A stretch of 64,000 nucleotides of DNA, taken from assembly GCA_963930645.1 (NCBI GenBank), contig OZ005653.1:211096496-211160495 (forward strand). The letters are read 5' to 3'. Below are positions 34,698 to 46,378 of this stretch, piece by piece. The notes under the pieces were generated by a model. The model did not search any database. It saw only the letters and a program-made list of their open reading frames with translations, and had not been told where the DNA came from. This DNA is from Salticus scenicus (taxonomy: Eukaryota > Arthropoda > Arachnida > Araneae > Salticidae). The position numbers and the translations under genes are program-made. The first letter of the stretch is position 1; each line of letters begins with the position of its first letter.

Positions 34698-36179
34698 TAT
34701 TTAAAAATATTTGAATTTTTAATATTTTAATATTATGCGACTTTTATAGAGAACAAATTACGATTGGCGCCGCAGGCGCCCGAGAGCATGTTTTTTGGTA
34801 AACATTTTCATAGGTCTCTGGCCAGCTAGTAGACTATTAAGCGTCTATTATATATATCAAATATTACTTCTCAAAATTATTGGTAACTATTGATTTAAAA
34901 AGTCGTAAATTCTGGAAATACTGATTACTTACGCATTAGGCAATATTATTTATTTCCTATATAGTTATAATACATTGTTTATTCTAATGTTTACAAAGTT
35001 TACAGGAGTTATACCTTTTACTTACTATTACACATATATGGTAGTTGAAGCTATAGTTTTGGGGCTGAATTTTCGAAACTGAGTTTTTGCTATATTTAAT
35101 AAAAAAGCAGGTTTTTACTTATTCGTCTTTGTGTCTGTTATCAGCATATCCCAAGAACAAATAGCAGCAAAATGTCCAATCTCGGTATACTAAATCTATG
35201 TCACGTAAAAATTCTGCACTAAATTTCGTTGAGTTTAAATTTTTTGTGTACAGGAACGTTTCGTTTAAATTTTTTGTGTACAGGGACATAGAAAATAATT
35301 CAAATACATTACATATATGGGCGAAATTTTTGGCAGGCACAGTTTAACATCTATAGGCTGCCCTAAACAAAATGAAATTAGTTTATACTTTTTCAGAAGC
35401 ATAAAAGCAGGCTTTGTGTAGACTATGATAGAGAAGTAATTGATTATTTATTTACAGGGTTACTCAAAAAGTCTTGATATATTAGTACTATTCCCAAAAA
35501 TTGCTGGAAATGCATTTCGCGTTATGTATTTCTCATACGACCCTAAATTTAAGTCCACAATGTGGTTTATATATAATTTAAAGACAATATACAGGGCTAC
35601 CGAAAATTAAAAAAAAACATATTTTTATATTGAATGTAATTGATTGAAGTGTTTTACCATATCCACCAAAACTGCTCATAATCTAAAATAATATTCTCAT
35701 ACTTAAACGGTAGACAAATTACAAAGTTCAGTTTCCATTTCTGGTTTTATATATAATATCTTGTTTTGAAGTTTCTGGAATACGAAAGATAAGATTTTAG
35801 CGGTTGATGTGTACATATGCTATTAGCATAAATTAAAAACAAATATTTGTTGGAAATTCAAATTTGTATTTAGGAATTCATATGAAATTGTCCCTTGAAC
35901 AGTTTGATGAAGATTGGACAGTAACAAAAGGAGTGTTACTCGTGAAAGTTTTTTAAATATTTTGCAATAAATTTTAAAATTTAATAACAACTTTGATTTT
36001 TTTTTATACATATTGATAGTATATTTAAACGGTGAGTTAGGGGAAAATGCTAACTCCCTCTCACAGAATTATGTGTCAAATAAAACTGTTCCTTAACCTA
36101 CTTTAAACTATTTTTTAATTGTGTTCTATACAGTACTTGTTATCTTAACCTTTACTCTGCAAAATGTTTTAATAGTATT

Positions 36180-37091
36180 GTGAGGTAAAAGAGGTTGAGC
36201 CAAAAGAATGTCGCCACGGGAATGTAAGATTGTGGCGTCGAGTTAGGTTGAAAAGGTGTACGCAATTGTGAAGGAATGTTGATCGTAGATTGAAAATACG
36301 AAGTCTGTGCCCAGCACATAGTGACGTAATAGGTTGGAGTTGGGGTGAGTTTACGCCGGTATGGAGCCACTAAAAGGAAAATAGGACTCACGCAGTTTTC
36401 GTAAGTTATTTGAATATGATTAGTATGGAAGTTGGTGAATTGAAGTGATGGAGGTTGTCGGTTCAAGATAGATAAATAAGTGAAGTGTGGTAAGACCGTC
36501 GCCAAGTGGTTATGTCACCACACTGCTAATCGCCTTCGAGCGTAGGAGAGCGGGTTCGATTCCCCTGGTGGCCCTGGGTGTTTTTCCAATTTTTCGCATT
36601 GTAATTCTGTCATGTGCTATCTGTCTTTACCTGACGAAGCGGAATTTGAGTCAAGCGTACAAATCTGATGTATATGTGTGTGGTAAGAGTGGGTGTTGTG
36701 TTGGTGGCGTAGATATTATGAGATAGTGTTGTTGTTCCTGACTTATTGAGGAGTAGCGATTTGAGCGAATTTAGTAAAGTGTTATTAGAGTGAAGTGGAT
36801 TAAGTAGTCTAACGGATGTGAGCTTCTTCTTGTTAACGGGGGCTTAGAATCAATTATCTCCTGAGAGCTAGAAAGCCTGCTTTTACAAGTTAATCCCGAG
36901 TGCTGAGTTGTATTTTTCTATTACTTTAATTTATTTATCTGATTAAGTACTGAGCTTTTCAGCGAGTCTTTCCTGCCAATATGTCATTAATTTTATTATA
37001 ATCTAAAGAGTCTCTTAAATTAATTTTTAATATTAAGTTCAAGTTTAAAAAGGTGTCTGAGATAGACGAGGCAAGCGTTCAGACGTTACAA
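36180..37091 (+). mobile_element. Inserted 912-bp element, possible solo LTR, with tRNA-Ser-like segment
   Basis: Comparison with other family B copies shows an insertion between TATT at 36176-36179 and TATT at 37092-37095. One base outward, the sequence starts TGTGAGG and ends GTTACA, LTR-like TG...CA ends. The last part, GCAAGCGTTCAGACGTTACA, resembles Gypsy LTR ends. A frame of 117 codons on the minus strand (36505-36152) has no recognisable product. Solo LTR is the favoured but unproven reading. Confidence 0.45.
36494..36573 (+). pseudogene. tRNA-Ser(GCU)-like sequence, degenerate
   Basis: GCCAAGTGGTTA resembles a serine-type A box. CTGCTAA is a GCU anticodon loop, and GCGGGTTCGATTCCCC is a good B box and T arm. 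The acceptor and anticodon stems do not pair, so it is not a functional tRNA. It lies inside the 912-bp insert and could be an internal polymerase III promoter or a captured tRNA. Confidence 0.5.
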
Positions 37092-37135
37092 TATTAAAAT
37101 GCAATGTAAGAGAAAGTCGAGTGCCTGACACACCA

Positions 37136-37670
37136 GATTATTATAATAAATTTGAAGAGGGGAATAAGTTAAAATATTGTTTTCAATACCTTCTGGAAAA
37201 AAATTATATTTTGTAAATTCTTGTGGCAAAAAATATTTTTTAAGAAAGTAAATAAAGATATGAATGCATATACTTTACGATTCAAATGATTTGAAATAAT
37301 GCGTTTTCGGAGAAATGTAAAATATGTTTATTTATTTATTGCATCAAATATATGAACGAAATAGGCTTAAATATTTCGGAAAAAATAGGATTAGCTTTCT
37401 TGTAAAGTCCTAGAACTCTCATGTATGTTGAAACAAATCTTATTCTATCGAAGTTTTTGGTAAAATAAAATACGACTTGTCACATTTTAACTTTTCGTTT
37501 CTTTAATAATATCGAATAATATTGTATATATCAGGGCTGGAAAATTGGAGCAGAATTCATAACAGTATTCGTTTAAAATATTTCTCTACTTATAAAGTCA
37601 TTGGATTAAGAAGAAGAAAATTTAGTTTCATTTATTCTGGTATGAATACTACGCCAATTTTTCATTCCTG

Positions 37671-37707
<37 letters not shown>

Positions 37708-38278
37708 CTGTAACTAATAATGCAGTTTAAACATGTATCTTACGTCAAATTTTCTCGTATATGTAAACTTAATATCAGATGAATAAAGGAAGGAACTTTT
37801 TCTTCCTAGATAGTTACATTAACTCTTTTTGCCTTATTATTTTGAGTTAAATTCATCGTCGGAAATTTATAAATAATTATCATGAGTTGAATTAATTAGA
37901 GTTGCTCACGAGATTAATAAACGGAAGTCTAAAGTTTCTCGATTGACTTACAAGTTAATAACCCCCTGATTCACATCATTTGAAAATACGTTAACTTCTC
38001 CAGCAGATGTTTCTTTTGGAATTCGTATGTTACATTATTTCTTAAGAATATACCCAATATTTGCATTCGAGCAAATAATGGATAGACATAATTCGATTAG
38101 AAAGAGTGTAATTAAAATGTATATATTTACTTTAAGATAAACGTGAATAGTGAAAATCTTTTCCTTTAATAATGTTACTTGTAAAAATATGGATGAAAGT
38201 TGGAGCTTGTTTAAAAATACATGCTAAAAAAAAAAAAAAAAAAAAATGAACATTTTACACGAGAACTGTAAAAATAAT
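37136..38278. other. AT-rich stretch with repeat G
   Basis: No gene. At 37265-37520 the phrases AATATTTCGGAAAAAATAGG and TTATTCTATCGAAGTTTTTGG recur near 58945-59035, defining a dispersed repeat (G). A TA repeat lies near 37676-37706 and an A run near 38228-38246. Confidence 0.5.
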
Positions 38279-38938
38279 CTAGTGTGGGACTCACACGACT
38301 TTTTTCTCTTACCTTGCATTTAAATACTGTAATGATATATTGCATATTAAGTCTTCAAATCAATAGCGAAAAATAATAAAGTTCAACGTACTTTTAAAAT
38401 AATCTAAAATAGGATTAGGAACTGTTTTTTTTTTTTATTTGTAATTTTATTCCCACTCAAACTCTCGTTCAATTACAGTGCATACAATTATATATTGTGT
38501 ATATATATAGATCCACGCTGTTATTAATTTGCATTCAACCTTGCCAGTCTTGATCAAATTTTTAAATGGCAACCTGATACGTAACTCAGAACATCAAATA
38601 TTAATTTTCTGCAAATATTTGTTTTTAAGATATGTTGATAAATCAGACATGCATACAGATCAACCGCTAAAAATTGGTGGTTCGTAATCAGGACAGCCTC
38701 AAAACGTGACATTATAAAGAAAACAGAGTTGAAAATAGAACTTCAAAAAATACTTTGTTTAAATTATGGGTATAGGAAATTAATTTTGTACTATTCATCA
38801 ACATGTTAAAATGTACAAAGCACTTCCATCAATTTTATTCAGCAGAAAAGAACGTTTTGCTTAATTTTGGGTAGCTCTGTATATTGTCTATAATCAATAC
38901 GCACTATAAAAATTACAGTGTATTTAAAATTAGTCTTA

Positions 38939-38940
<2 letters not shown>
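38279..38940 (-). mobile_element. Rolling-circle-like element, family B copy 2 (truncated)
   Basis: The right-end hairpin CTAGTGTGGGACTCACACG lies at 38279-38297, followed by the inverse of GGTAAGAGAAAAAAGT. A family B internal block (CATACAGATCAACCGCTAAA, then CCTCAAAACGTG) is at 38650-38710. The left-end palindrome was not found, so the other boundary is approximate. A 36-A run follows. Confidence 0.5.
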
Positions 38941-38980
<40 letters not shown>

Positions 38981-39337
38981 AACCATGCACAAATTATAAT
39001 TAATAAATTCCAGAAATTTAATTTGTTGAAATAGAATGATACTTAAAAAAAATTGTAAACCTAAATGTAAATGCCTAAAAAAACATCCATTTTCCATTAG
39101 GTTCAGTTTGAATTTAGATGCAGTTTGAATTAGACAGCTATGATCTCATATATTGGGGTAGTTTTTTTATAATCACCCAGTATACATACATATATATATA
39201 TATTGAAATTTTGACACAGCTATATTTAATATTTTTTACGAATGTTGCAAAAAAATTTCTTATTTGCAAGAACAGAAAGACAAAAGAATTTTTAAGTCTA
39301 AAATAGTAATAAAATCATAAAAATGTACTTATAATGT
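38941..39337. other. AT-rich stretch
   Basis: A run of 36 A (38942-38977) and a TA repeat near 39188-39204. No gene. Confidence 0.5.
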
Positions 39338-40457
39338 TTTTACTTTCGCTTACCCATATATATGGTAGAGAAAGTATTGTTTTTTCGTCAAACATTCGAA
39401 ATTGAGTTTTTGTTATATTTACACGTTTTGTTGTACACTGAATCAGAAAATAATATTTTTTGCTGTTGGTCTGTGTGCGTGTCTGTCTATTATCAGTATA
39501 TCACAAGAAAAAACAGCAACGGAAAATAACTCAGTGTTCTAAACGTATAGCATATAGAAATGTTACACTAAACCTCTCGTTGAGATCAAGCAAGCAGTTC
39601 GTGTACAGGGATATCCAAGAAATTTCAAATACTTTATGTGTGTGGGGAAATTTCTGTTAAATAAATATAGTATAACATCGATAGACTGACTTAAGCAAAA
39701 CGGAATGAACGAACTTTTTTATATGCATAAAGTGATTTGCTAGATTGTGGTATGGGAATCCTTCATAATTCGTTTACAGGGCTACCCAACATATTTTGAT
39801 ATATGTTGGGCTATACTTGAAAAATGTTCATTTTTTGCTAGATTTTCAAATAAACCTAAATGGAGCTAAAATGTCTTTTCTATTCAATGTAATTGATGGG
39901 AGTTCTTTGCTAGATTTTATTATGTGATGAATACTGCTTAAAAAGGAAAATTAATTTTTCATACCCATACTGCAAATAATTTTTTTTTTTAAAGTTCTAA
40001 TTTCAGCTCTGTTTTTTTTTTTTTTTTTTTTTTGTATAATATGATGCGCCCTGTTTACGAAAGTCCAGTTTTTAGCGATTGATCTATATGTATATCTGTA
40101 ATCAGCGTTACTTAAAAACAAATAACTGCAGGGAAATTAAATTTAGTATTTTAACGTTCATATTAAGTTATCACTTAAAAATTTGTTCAGGGTGGGCAAG
40201 TTTGAAAGCAAATTAATAACAGCATTGATTTTATTTCTTTTTAAATAATTGTAGACAAACGGTAGTTCCCCCCCCCCCCCCCCCCCCTCGAGAGAATTAT
40301 TTGACAAAAATAACTGTTTCTAAACCAATTTTGAATTATTTTTTTTCACGAATCTTTATTATCTTACCTCATTGAACTTAAGACTTAATATGAAATCTAT
40401 CATTATAGTATTGAATTGAAATTCAGTGTAAGAAATGTCGTGTGAGGGACACACCAG
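39338..40457 (+). mobile_element. Rolling-circle-like element, family B copy 3
   Basis: The left end TTTTACTTTCGCTTACCC runs into ATATATATGGTAGAGAAAGT, a palindrome. A GTGTGCGTGTCTGTC microsatellite-like stretch lies near 39470-39490. The right end has GTGTAAGAAATGTC then the hairpin CGTGTGAGGGACACACCAG at 40439-40457. A run of 20 C (40268-40287) lies inside. It directly abuts the next copy. Confidence 0.68.
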
Positions 40458-40460
40458 GTT

Positions 40461-41653
40461 ATTTACCTTCTTCTACCCATATGTATGGTAGAGAAAATAT
40501 TGTTTTGTGAATTTTTCAAAACTAAGTTTTTGTTGTATTTACACGTTTTAAGATACCCTGAATCGGAAAATATGCTTTTGCGATTGGTCTGTGTGTTTGT
40601 TATCAGCATATCTCAAGAACAAATATCAGTATGAAGTTCAAAGTGGCTATTCTAAGTCATGCAGGGATGATACACTAAACTTTTAGTTGAGTTCAAAGAA
40701 TTGGTTCGTGTAGAAGGAGATCCAAGAGAATTAAATACATTACACCTATTGACGAAATTGCAGGTAAGTTCAGTTTAACAACTATAGGCTGCACTAAACT
40801 AAATTGAATGAACATATATTTTTTATATGCATAATAGCATGTTTCGCGAAGAATATGGTACGAAAATCCTTCACTATTTGTTTACAGGGCTATTCAAAAG
40901 AACCAGAATATTACGTGTTATATTTGGAAATTGATGGAAATTGCATTTCAGGTTGTGCACAATGTGTTGTGCACAAACAAAACAAAAACACAAACAAAGC
41001 AAAAACATTTTTTTTTCTTTTTTTTTTTTTTTTTTTTTTTTTTTTGTATGTAATTAGTGGAAATGCTTTAATGTAATATTTTATTATGTTCAGAGAAACT
41101 GCTCGGGAATTAAAATTAGTTCCTCATACACATACAGTAATTAACGTATTTTTAAGCTGAATGATCAGCGCTTGCGTTTTTTATAATTACACGTATTAAA
41201 GTTCCCTGAATACTGAAGCCAAGTTTTAAACATTTCATCTTTGTGTATAGGTCTTATCAGAGTATCTTAAAAACAAATAATTTTAGGCAATTAAAATATT
41301 GTATTTTGAATTTAATATCAGGTTGTTACTTGAAAAATTTGATTTAAGGTTCATAAGTTTCAAAGATTGGTATGAGTTTAACTTGTCTGTGTAAATCTGG
41401 AACGAACTTTAAAATTTACTAACAGCTTTAAATTCTTTATAAATGTAGTTACAAGGTTCAAACGGGAGGTTGAGTTGGCGGTAGTTCCCTTCATACAGAA
41501 TTATTTGTTAAATAAAACTGTTCTGAAACCTAGTTTGAATTGTTTTTACCGTTTGTTTGTATATATTACTCGTTATCTTAACCTCAATCTCCAGTCTGTT
41601 TTTATAGCATTGAAATGCAGGGTAAGAGAAAGTCGTGTCAGTGCCACACGGAA
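40461..41653 (+). mobile_element. Rolling-circle-like element, family B copy 4
   Basis: The left end TTACCTTCTTCTACCC is followed by ATATGTATGGTAGAGAAA. The right end GGGTAAGAGAAAGT (41620-41633) is followed by the hairpin CGTGTCAGTGCCACACG (41634-41650). It shares internal blocks with copies 1 and 3 (TATCAGCATATCTCAAGAAC). It follows copy 3 head to tail within about 4 bp. Confidence 0.66.
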
Positions 41654-42066
41654 TTATTTTATTTATTTCTGTGATTAAAGTATTTTCTGGCATATAATTT
41701 TGACATTTCGACGTTATTTGGCAATATTAAAATTTATCTTCTTAAGGAAATACTTAACTGAATTTGACCGACAGTCTAATCCCATGTTATTCTGTAAAGA
41801 AATACTTTTTTGAAAATTACTTATTACCTAATGTATTTTTCTAAATTTCGTTTTCACATTTAGAAAATACACAATCATTAAAATATTTCTTGTTTTCCAA
41901 AAACAGATATTTTAAATTTTTAATATTTCATTTTGAAGTTATAAACCAAAAAAAAAAAAAAATCATCCTTAGTTAATTGTCTCCTTTTACTGCTTTAAAA
42001 CGAAATACTAAAAATTAAAAGAATAAATTTTTTAAAAACAGGAAACACTTTAATGAATTTTTCTGT

Positions 42067-42105
<39 letters not shown>

Positions 42106-42540
42106 CTGGGTTATTTTGATTTATGCTGGTAACAGACTCAAACACACAGACACAGGTAATTACCAACCACTAAAAATCTAATTCTTAGTTTCTGAAGGTT
42201 TTAAATAAATGTATGTTTTGTAAAAAGCCAATTGCGAAAGACCAAAAAAACCATTTTCACTGCATATATGAGTAAAATAATATGAAAAAGAAAAAGTAAA
42301 TGAAAATTTGGCCAAACTTAACTTTGTCTCAAGTCTTAATCATTGAAGAAAAGTAAAGGTACAATACAGGTTTTGAGCTCTGGTTTTAATGCCATTTTCT
42401 TTTTCTGAATCTTTACCATAGAATAACAATACTAGGAATCATTAAACTAAGGAACTAAACATCCCCAAGTGTAATAATCCAGCTGCCTCATCCTCTGTCC
42501 GAAATCGCACTTACAGAGGGAAAAATCTTTTTTGGACCTC
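41654..42540. other. AT-rich stretch, no gene
   Basis: Contains a run of 34 T (42069-42102). No coding sequence recognised until the LINE ORF1 remnant. Confidence 0.5.
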
Positions 42541-42572
42541 ATAAGTGTAGAATAAGACCCTTCACTGAAGTT

Positions 42573-42698
42573 AAGAGATGCTCCAGATGTCAGTTCTTGT
42601 GGCAATCAAGCTCTTCATGCCATTCTATCTACTGCTCCCATTGCTCCAGCCCTCACACCAACGTGAGCTGCACAGAAATCCTATCTTGCATAAACTGT
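42573..42698 (+). pseudogene. LINE ORF1 (Gag-like) zinc-knuckle fragment
   Basis: In frame from 42573 the translation starts KRCSRCQFLWQSSSSC, continues YCSHCSSPHTNVSC and ends CINC. This is the triple CCHC arrangement of Jockey-type LINE ORF1 proteins, whose second knuckle is typically CxxCxxPHxxxxC. The first knuckle has lost its His. Upstream sequence is too diverged to place the PRE_C2HC domain, and the frame is broken downstream. The fragment is on the opposite strand from, and unlinked to, the LINE RNase H at 2.4-2.9 kb. Confidence 0.65.
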
Positions 42699-43160
42699 AT
42701 CATCTCAAATAGGAACACGGAACAGAATTCAACACAGACCATTCAATCTACTCTTCCTCTTGTGCCATATCTGTAAGACAAAATACGATCCACTCCCAAT
42801 CAATAAACGGACACGGATGCCTTTTTTTTCACCTCCATTTCCACCGACATCTTCAAATATTGAAAAGGCGGAATACCACCAATCTTTTCTGGACTCCTGA
42901 CAAGAATCACATAACTACGGTACTTACGCTGCCTACTACCCAGCATAATCAGTTAAGTGGTTTTGTATTCCTACTGCCCTCTGTCGCGTAGGATCCTTTA
43001 TTCAGCAGAAATTGTATTTGTGTGTGTGTGTGTGTGTGTGTGTTTTGTTTATGCAATACACAATTGGGGATGCTTAATCTTTAGAGACAGGCTCTTTCAA
43101 AATTCTACAGTGTAGTGTGACAACTGCTGTCAGAGCTCCTCTCTGAAGATTAAAAATATC
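42699..43160. other. Flank between LINE remnant and piggyBac element
   Basis: Less AT-rich than its surroundings up to 42960 and perhaps LINE-derived. A GT microsatellite lies at 43018-43042. Confidence 0.45.
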
Positions 43161-43164
43161 TTAA

Positions 43165-45402
43165 CCCGGCATTACTCGCGCAGGGTATGACATACCCACC
43201 ACCTTTCTTTTTTCGATGTTTTTCCCTACCCTTTTTTGGAAAATGGGTGATTCCGCTTGTAGCTGACCCTAAGGTCATAACCTTGAAGTGGAAGAACCCG
43301 TGAGCGAATTCTAAAAATAGGTACATGTTTCTCAGCTCTCCGGATATGTCACACCCTGCGCGAGCTTTTTCGTAAGAGTTTCAGAAGCGTGAACTCGCTT
43401 CTCTGCTCGTTCGATATGGCGCGTTTTTGGAATTATGAGGAAGAAACAAAATATTTAAGACACTTATTAGATACAGTATCTAAGAATGAAGAAAGTTTTA
43501 GTGAAGATGATGAAGAGCCAAATGATGTAGAATATAACAGTAATCATGATTCTGCTTCAGAAATCGACTCAGATTCAGAATATGGCGATTTAGATTACGA
43601 TGATAACAGTCTTTTTATTGGAAAGGATAAAGAAACAGTTTGGAAGAAAGAGAAATTCCGTCCAAACGTTCGAGTGTCTTCAAAAAATATTATCACAAAA
43701 CTGCCTGGAAATACATATATTTCAAAAGATGTCACTTCTGTTATAGAAGCATGGAATTTACTAATATCTCCTGAACTGATTCACATTTTAGTAAAATGCA
43801 CAAATATTTTTATTGAATCAATAAAAGATCGTTTTACTCGAGAAAGGGATGCTAAAGAAACAAATGAAGCTGAAATAGAAGCATTTATCGGATTGTCATA
43901 TATTTGTGGTGTACACAAATCATCACATGTAAATGCGAAAGATCTCTGGGCAATAGACGGGACAGGGATTGAGATATTCCGGACAACTATGTCTGCAAAT
44001 TGTTTTAATTTTCTTATGAGATGTCTACGTTTTGACGATATTAGAACTCGTCAAAATAGAAAAGACATAGACAAATTGGCTCCAATAAGAGAGTTTTTTG
44101 AAAAATTTGTGACAAACTGTAAAAAATCATATAATGTTGGAGAATAGATTACTATAGATGAGAAACTGGAACCATTTAGAGGGCGATGTCCATTTCGGCA
44201 ATGTATGCCGAACAAACCATCAAAAATATGGTATAAAAATTTTTGCACTCGTCGATTCCAGATTGTTTTATACTTGGAATATGGAAGTGTATACTGGTCA
44301 ACAGCCAAAAGGGCCATTTGAAATAGATAATAGTCCAAGTAGCGTTGTGAAAAGGTTAATCGAACCACTTTATAATTCAGGCCGTAATTTGACCGTCGAC
44401 AACTGGTACACATCTTATCCACTGTCACAGGGACTTTTGAATAAAAAAATAACTATTGTTGGGACAATGAGAAAAAATAAAAAAGAAATTCCTCTATCAT
44501 TTTTGGTTCCAAGGAACAGAAATGTTTATTCTTCCATGTTTGGCTTCCAAAAAGAAACAACAATTGTGTCATATACACCCAAGAAAAATAGGAATGTTGT
44601 TTTACTTTCAACAATGCATAACGATGATGCAATAGATTCATCAACAGGAGAATTGAAAAAACCTGAGATCATCACATTTTGCAACTTAACCAAAGGCGCA
44701 GTTGACGTTGTTGATGAAATGGCCGCAACATATTCCACTGCCAGAAAATGTAATCGTTGGCCCATGGTAATTTTTTTTGCTTTGTTGGATGTTGCAGCAA
44801 TAAATGCTCGAATCCTTTTATTATCTACGAAGAAACCCCCTATTCAAAATCAAACCAGACGCTCATTTTTTAAATGTTTAGGATTCAATCTTGTTGAAGA
44901 ATACCAAAAAAACAGGTGCCAACAAGCAATGCTTCCAAGAAATTTGAAAGAAAAACTAAAATCCAGTGCTGAAGAAATCGCACCACCTGCTAAAAAAGCG
45001 AAAGGGCTCTATAAAAGATGCAACGAATGCCCTAATAAAAAGGACAGAAAGACTAAATTTATATGTGAAAAATGTGGAAAACATATATGCATGGAACACA
45101 TGGCGTGTATTTGCAGAAAATGCGCAAAATAAATGTAAGTGTTATATTTCAATATTTACTTTCAATTTTATTCATCTACTTTTATGCTTGCATGAATACA
45201 GGTCATGTATTCGCAGAAAATTTGACCACTAAATGTATGTGTTATTTTTAAACTTATATTTACAATTTTTTCTTTTATTTTTGTGCTTTTTTATATATTT
45301 TTTACAATGATTCCGAGGTAGAAAAGCGAAATAAACGCCCACGGGTATGAGATACCCTGCGCGAGTAAATATGTTTGTTTCTGGCGCGCGAGTAATGCCG
45401 GG
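43165..45402 (+). mobile_element. piggyBac transposon, nearly complete
   Basis: 2,238 bp between TTAA at 43161-43164 and TTAA at 45403-45406. Ends are CCCGGCATTACTCGCGC and its inverse, with the subterminal motif GGGTATGACATACCC / GGGTATGAGATACCC at both ends. A further copy of the CACCCTGCGCGAG motif lies just upstream of the transposase (43352). TTAA specificity, end sequence and encoded protein all agree. Confidence 0.95.
43416..45132 (+). pseudogene. piggyBac transposase, two disabling lesions
   Basis: About 571 residues if read through. The start is ATG at 43416 (MARFWNYEEE), followed by a Ser/Asp/Glu-rich N-terminus. The DDE/D core follows: first Asp in ITIDEKL (44157), second in LTVDNWY (44398), third in GAVDVVDEM (44704-44713). 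The C-terminal cysteine-rich domain (CNEC, CEKCGKHICMEH, CRKC) is typical of piggyBac and binds DNA. Lesions are a TAG at 44145-44147 just before the first Asp, and one extra A in the run at about 44222-44226. All catalytic residues remain, so inactivation is recent. The start codon and C-terminus fit the usual family length of about 560-600. Confidence 0.93.
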
Positions 45403-45406
45403 TTAA

Positions 45407-46378
45407 AACTGCTGTATAATGGTGAGCGACCTCCTTCCGTCTTTAAAAACTTTGAAACAATGTATTTTGATAAAAGAATAATTTTTTTGCAAATATGTAA
45501 CATTTTTTCTTTCTTTTTTTGTAACTAATTAGTAATGAAGAAGATTCATGCATAATATATTTGTAAAACTAATTTTTGTTATTCGAATAAAGATTGCAGT
45601 ATGATAGTAAACTAAAAGTATAAAGTAACACTGACACATTTTTTTTTTTACAAAAAAAAAAAAAAAAAAAAAAAAAGCCACTAAGCACCTTATATTTCTT
45701 TTTGTGATTTTTTTTTTTTTTTATATCTAAATATACTTTAAAAGTTTCTTTTTTTTCTTTTTTTTTTTTTTTTTTTTTTTTACTTTATATTATACTGAAC
45801 ATATAAGTTACAAGCTATAAATTAAATAAATATGCACATATTCTTAAAGAGATAACAATAAGAGAAAAATTTCAGAATACAGTGTCAGAAAATTTAGTAA
45901 ACAGGATTGTGGAAAATGAATGAAAACAAAATGTAAACAAATCCTCAGAAAGTATAAGATAGGATTTCACGTTTAGTTTAAACGTATTTCAATTTATTTG
46001 TAACAATGAAACTGGAAATAAGAAAAAAAAAAATCATGGTTTAGAAATATATATATATTAAAAAAAAAAAAAAAATCGGAATGTTGAATCTTATATATTT
46101 TACAAAAACTTATGCAGTATAATCTCATATTCCTCAAAAAATATTATCGCTTGAATAAGAAATATTGGATTGTTAGAACTTGTAGACATATCAAATATCA
46201 AAATAACGATAAAATTTATTATTTCATTCTAATATTTGAAACAAAAACTAACGAAATTTACGATTATTAGCATAATTTATGATTAAGAATATTATTTTCC
46301 CTTTCTGTATTCGTCGATGTAACAACTGAATGTTAATAGTTTTTTTTCCTTCTCTCTTTTTTTAATAGTTAAAATAAT
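45407..46378. other. AT-rich stretch with long homopolymers
   Basis: T and A runs at about 45641-45676, 45710-45722 and 45751-45781. No gene seen. Confidence 0.5.

Larger units (their letters stand above)
35016..37135 (+). mobile_element. Rolling-circle-like element, family B copy 1 (with nested ~0.9-kb insert)
   Basis: The left end near 35016 reads TTTTACTTACTATTA, then CATATATGGTAG. The internal GTGTCTGTTATCAGCATATC block matches other family B copies. The right end has GTAAGAGAAAGT (37105-37116) followed by a hairpin around GTGCCTGACAC and CACCAG (to 37135). A 912-bp insert at 36180-37091 splits the 3' part. No protein is encoded by the element itself. Confidence 0.6.

Noticed and set aside
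36152..36505. 117-codon Pro/Thr-rich minus frame
   Set aside because: Lies in the 912-bp insert and overlaps its border; no domain or codon bias supports a gene.
43389..43415. Upstream GTG start for the piggyBac transposase
   Set aside because: The ATG at 43416 gives the expected N-terminus; GTG starts are not used by such genes.
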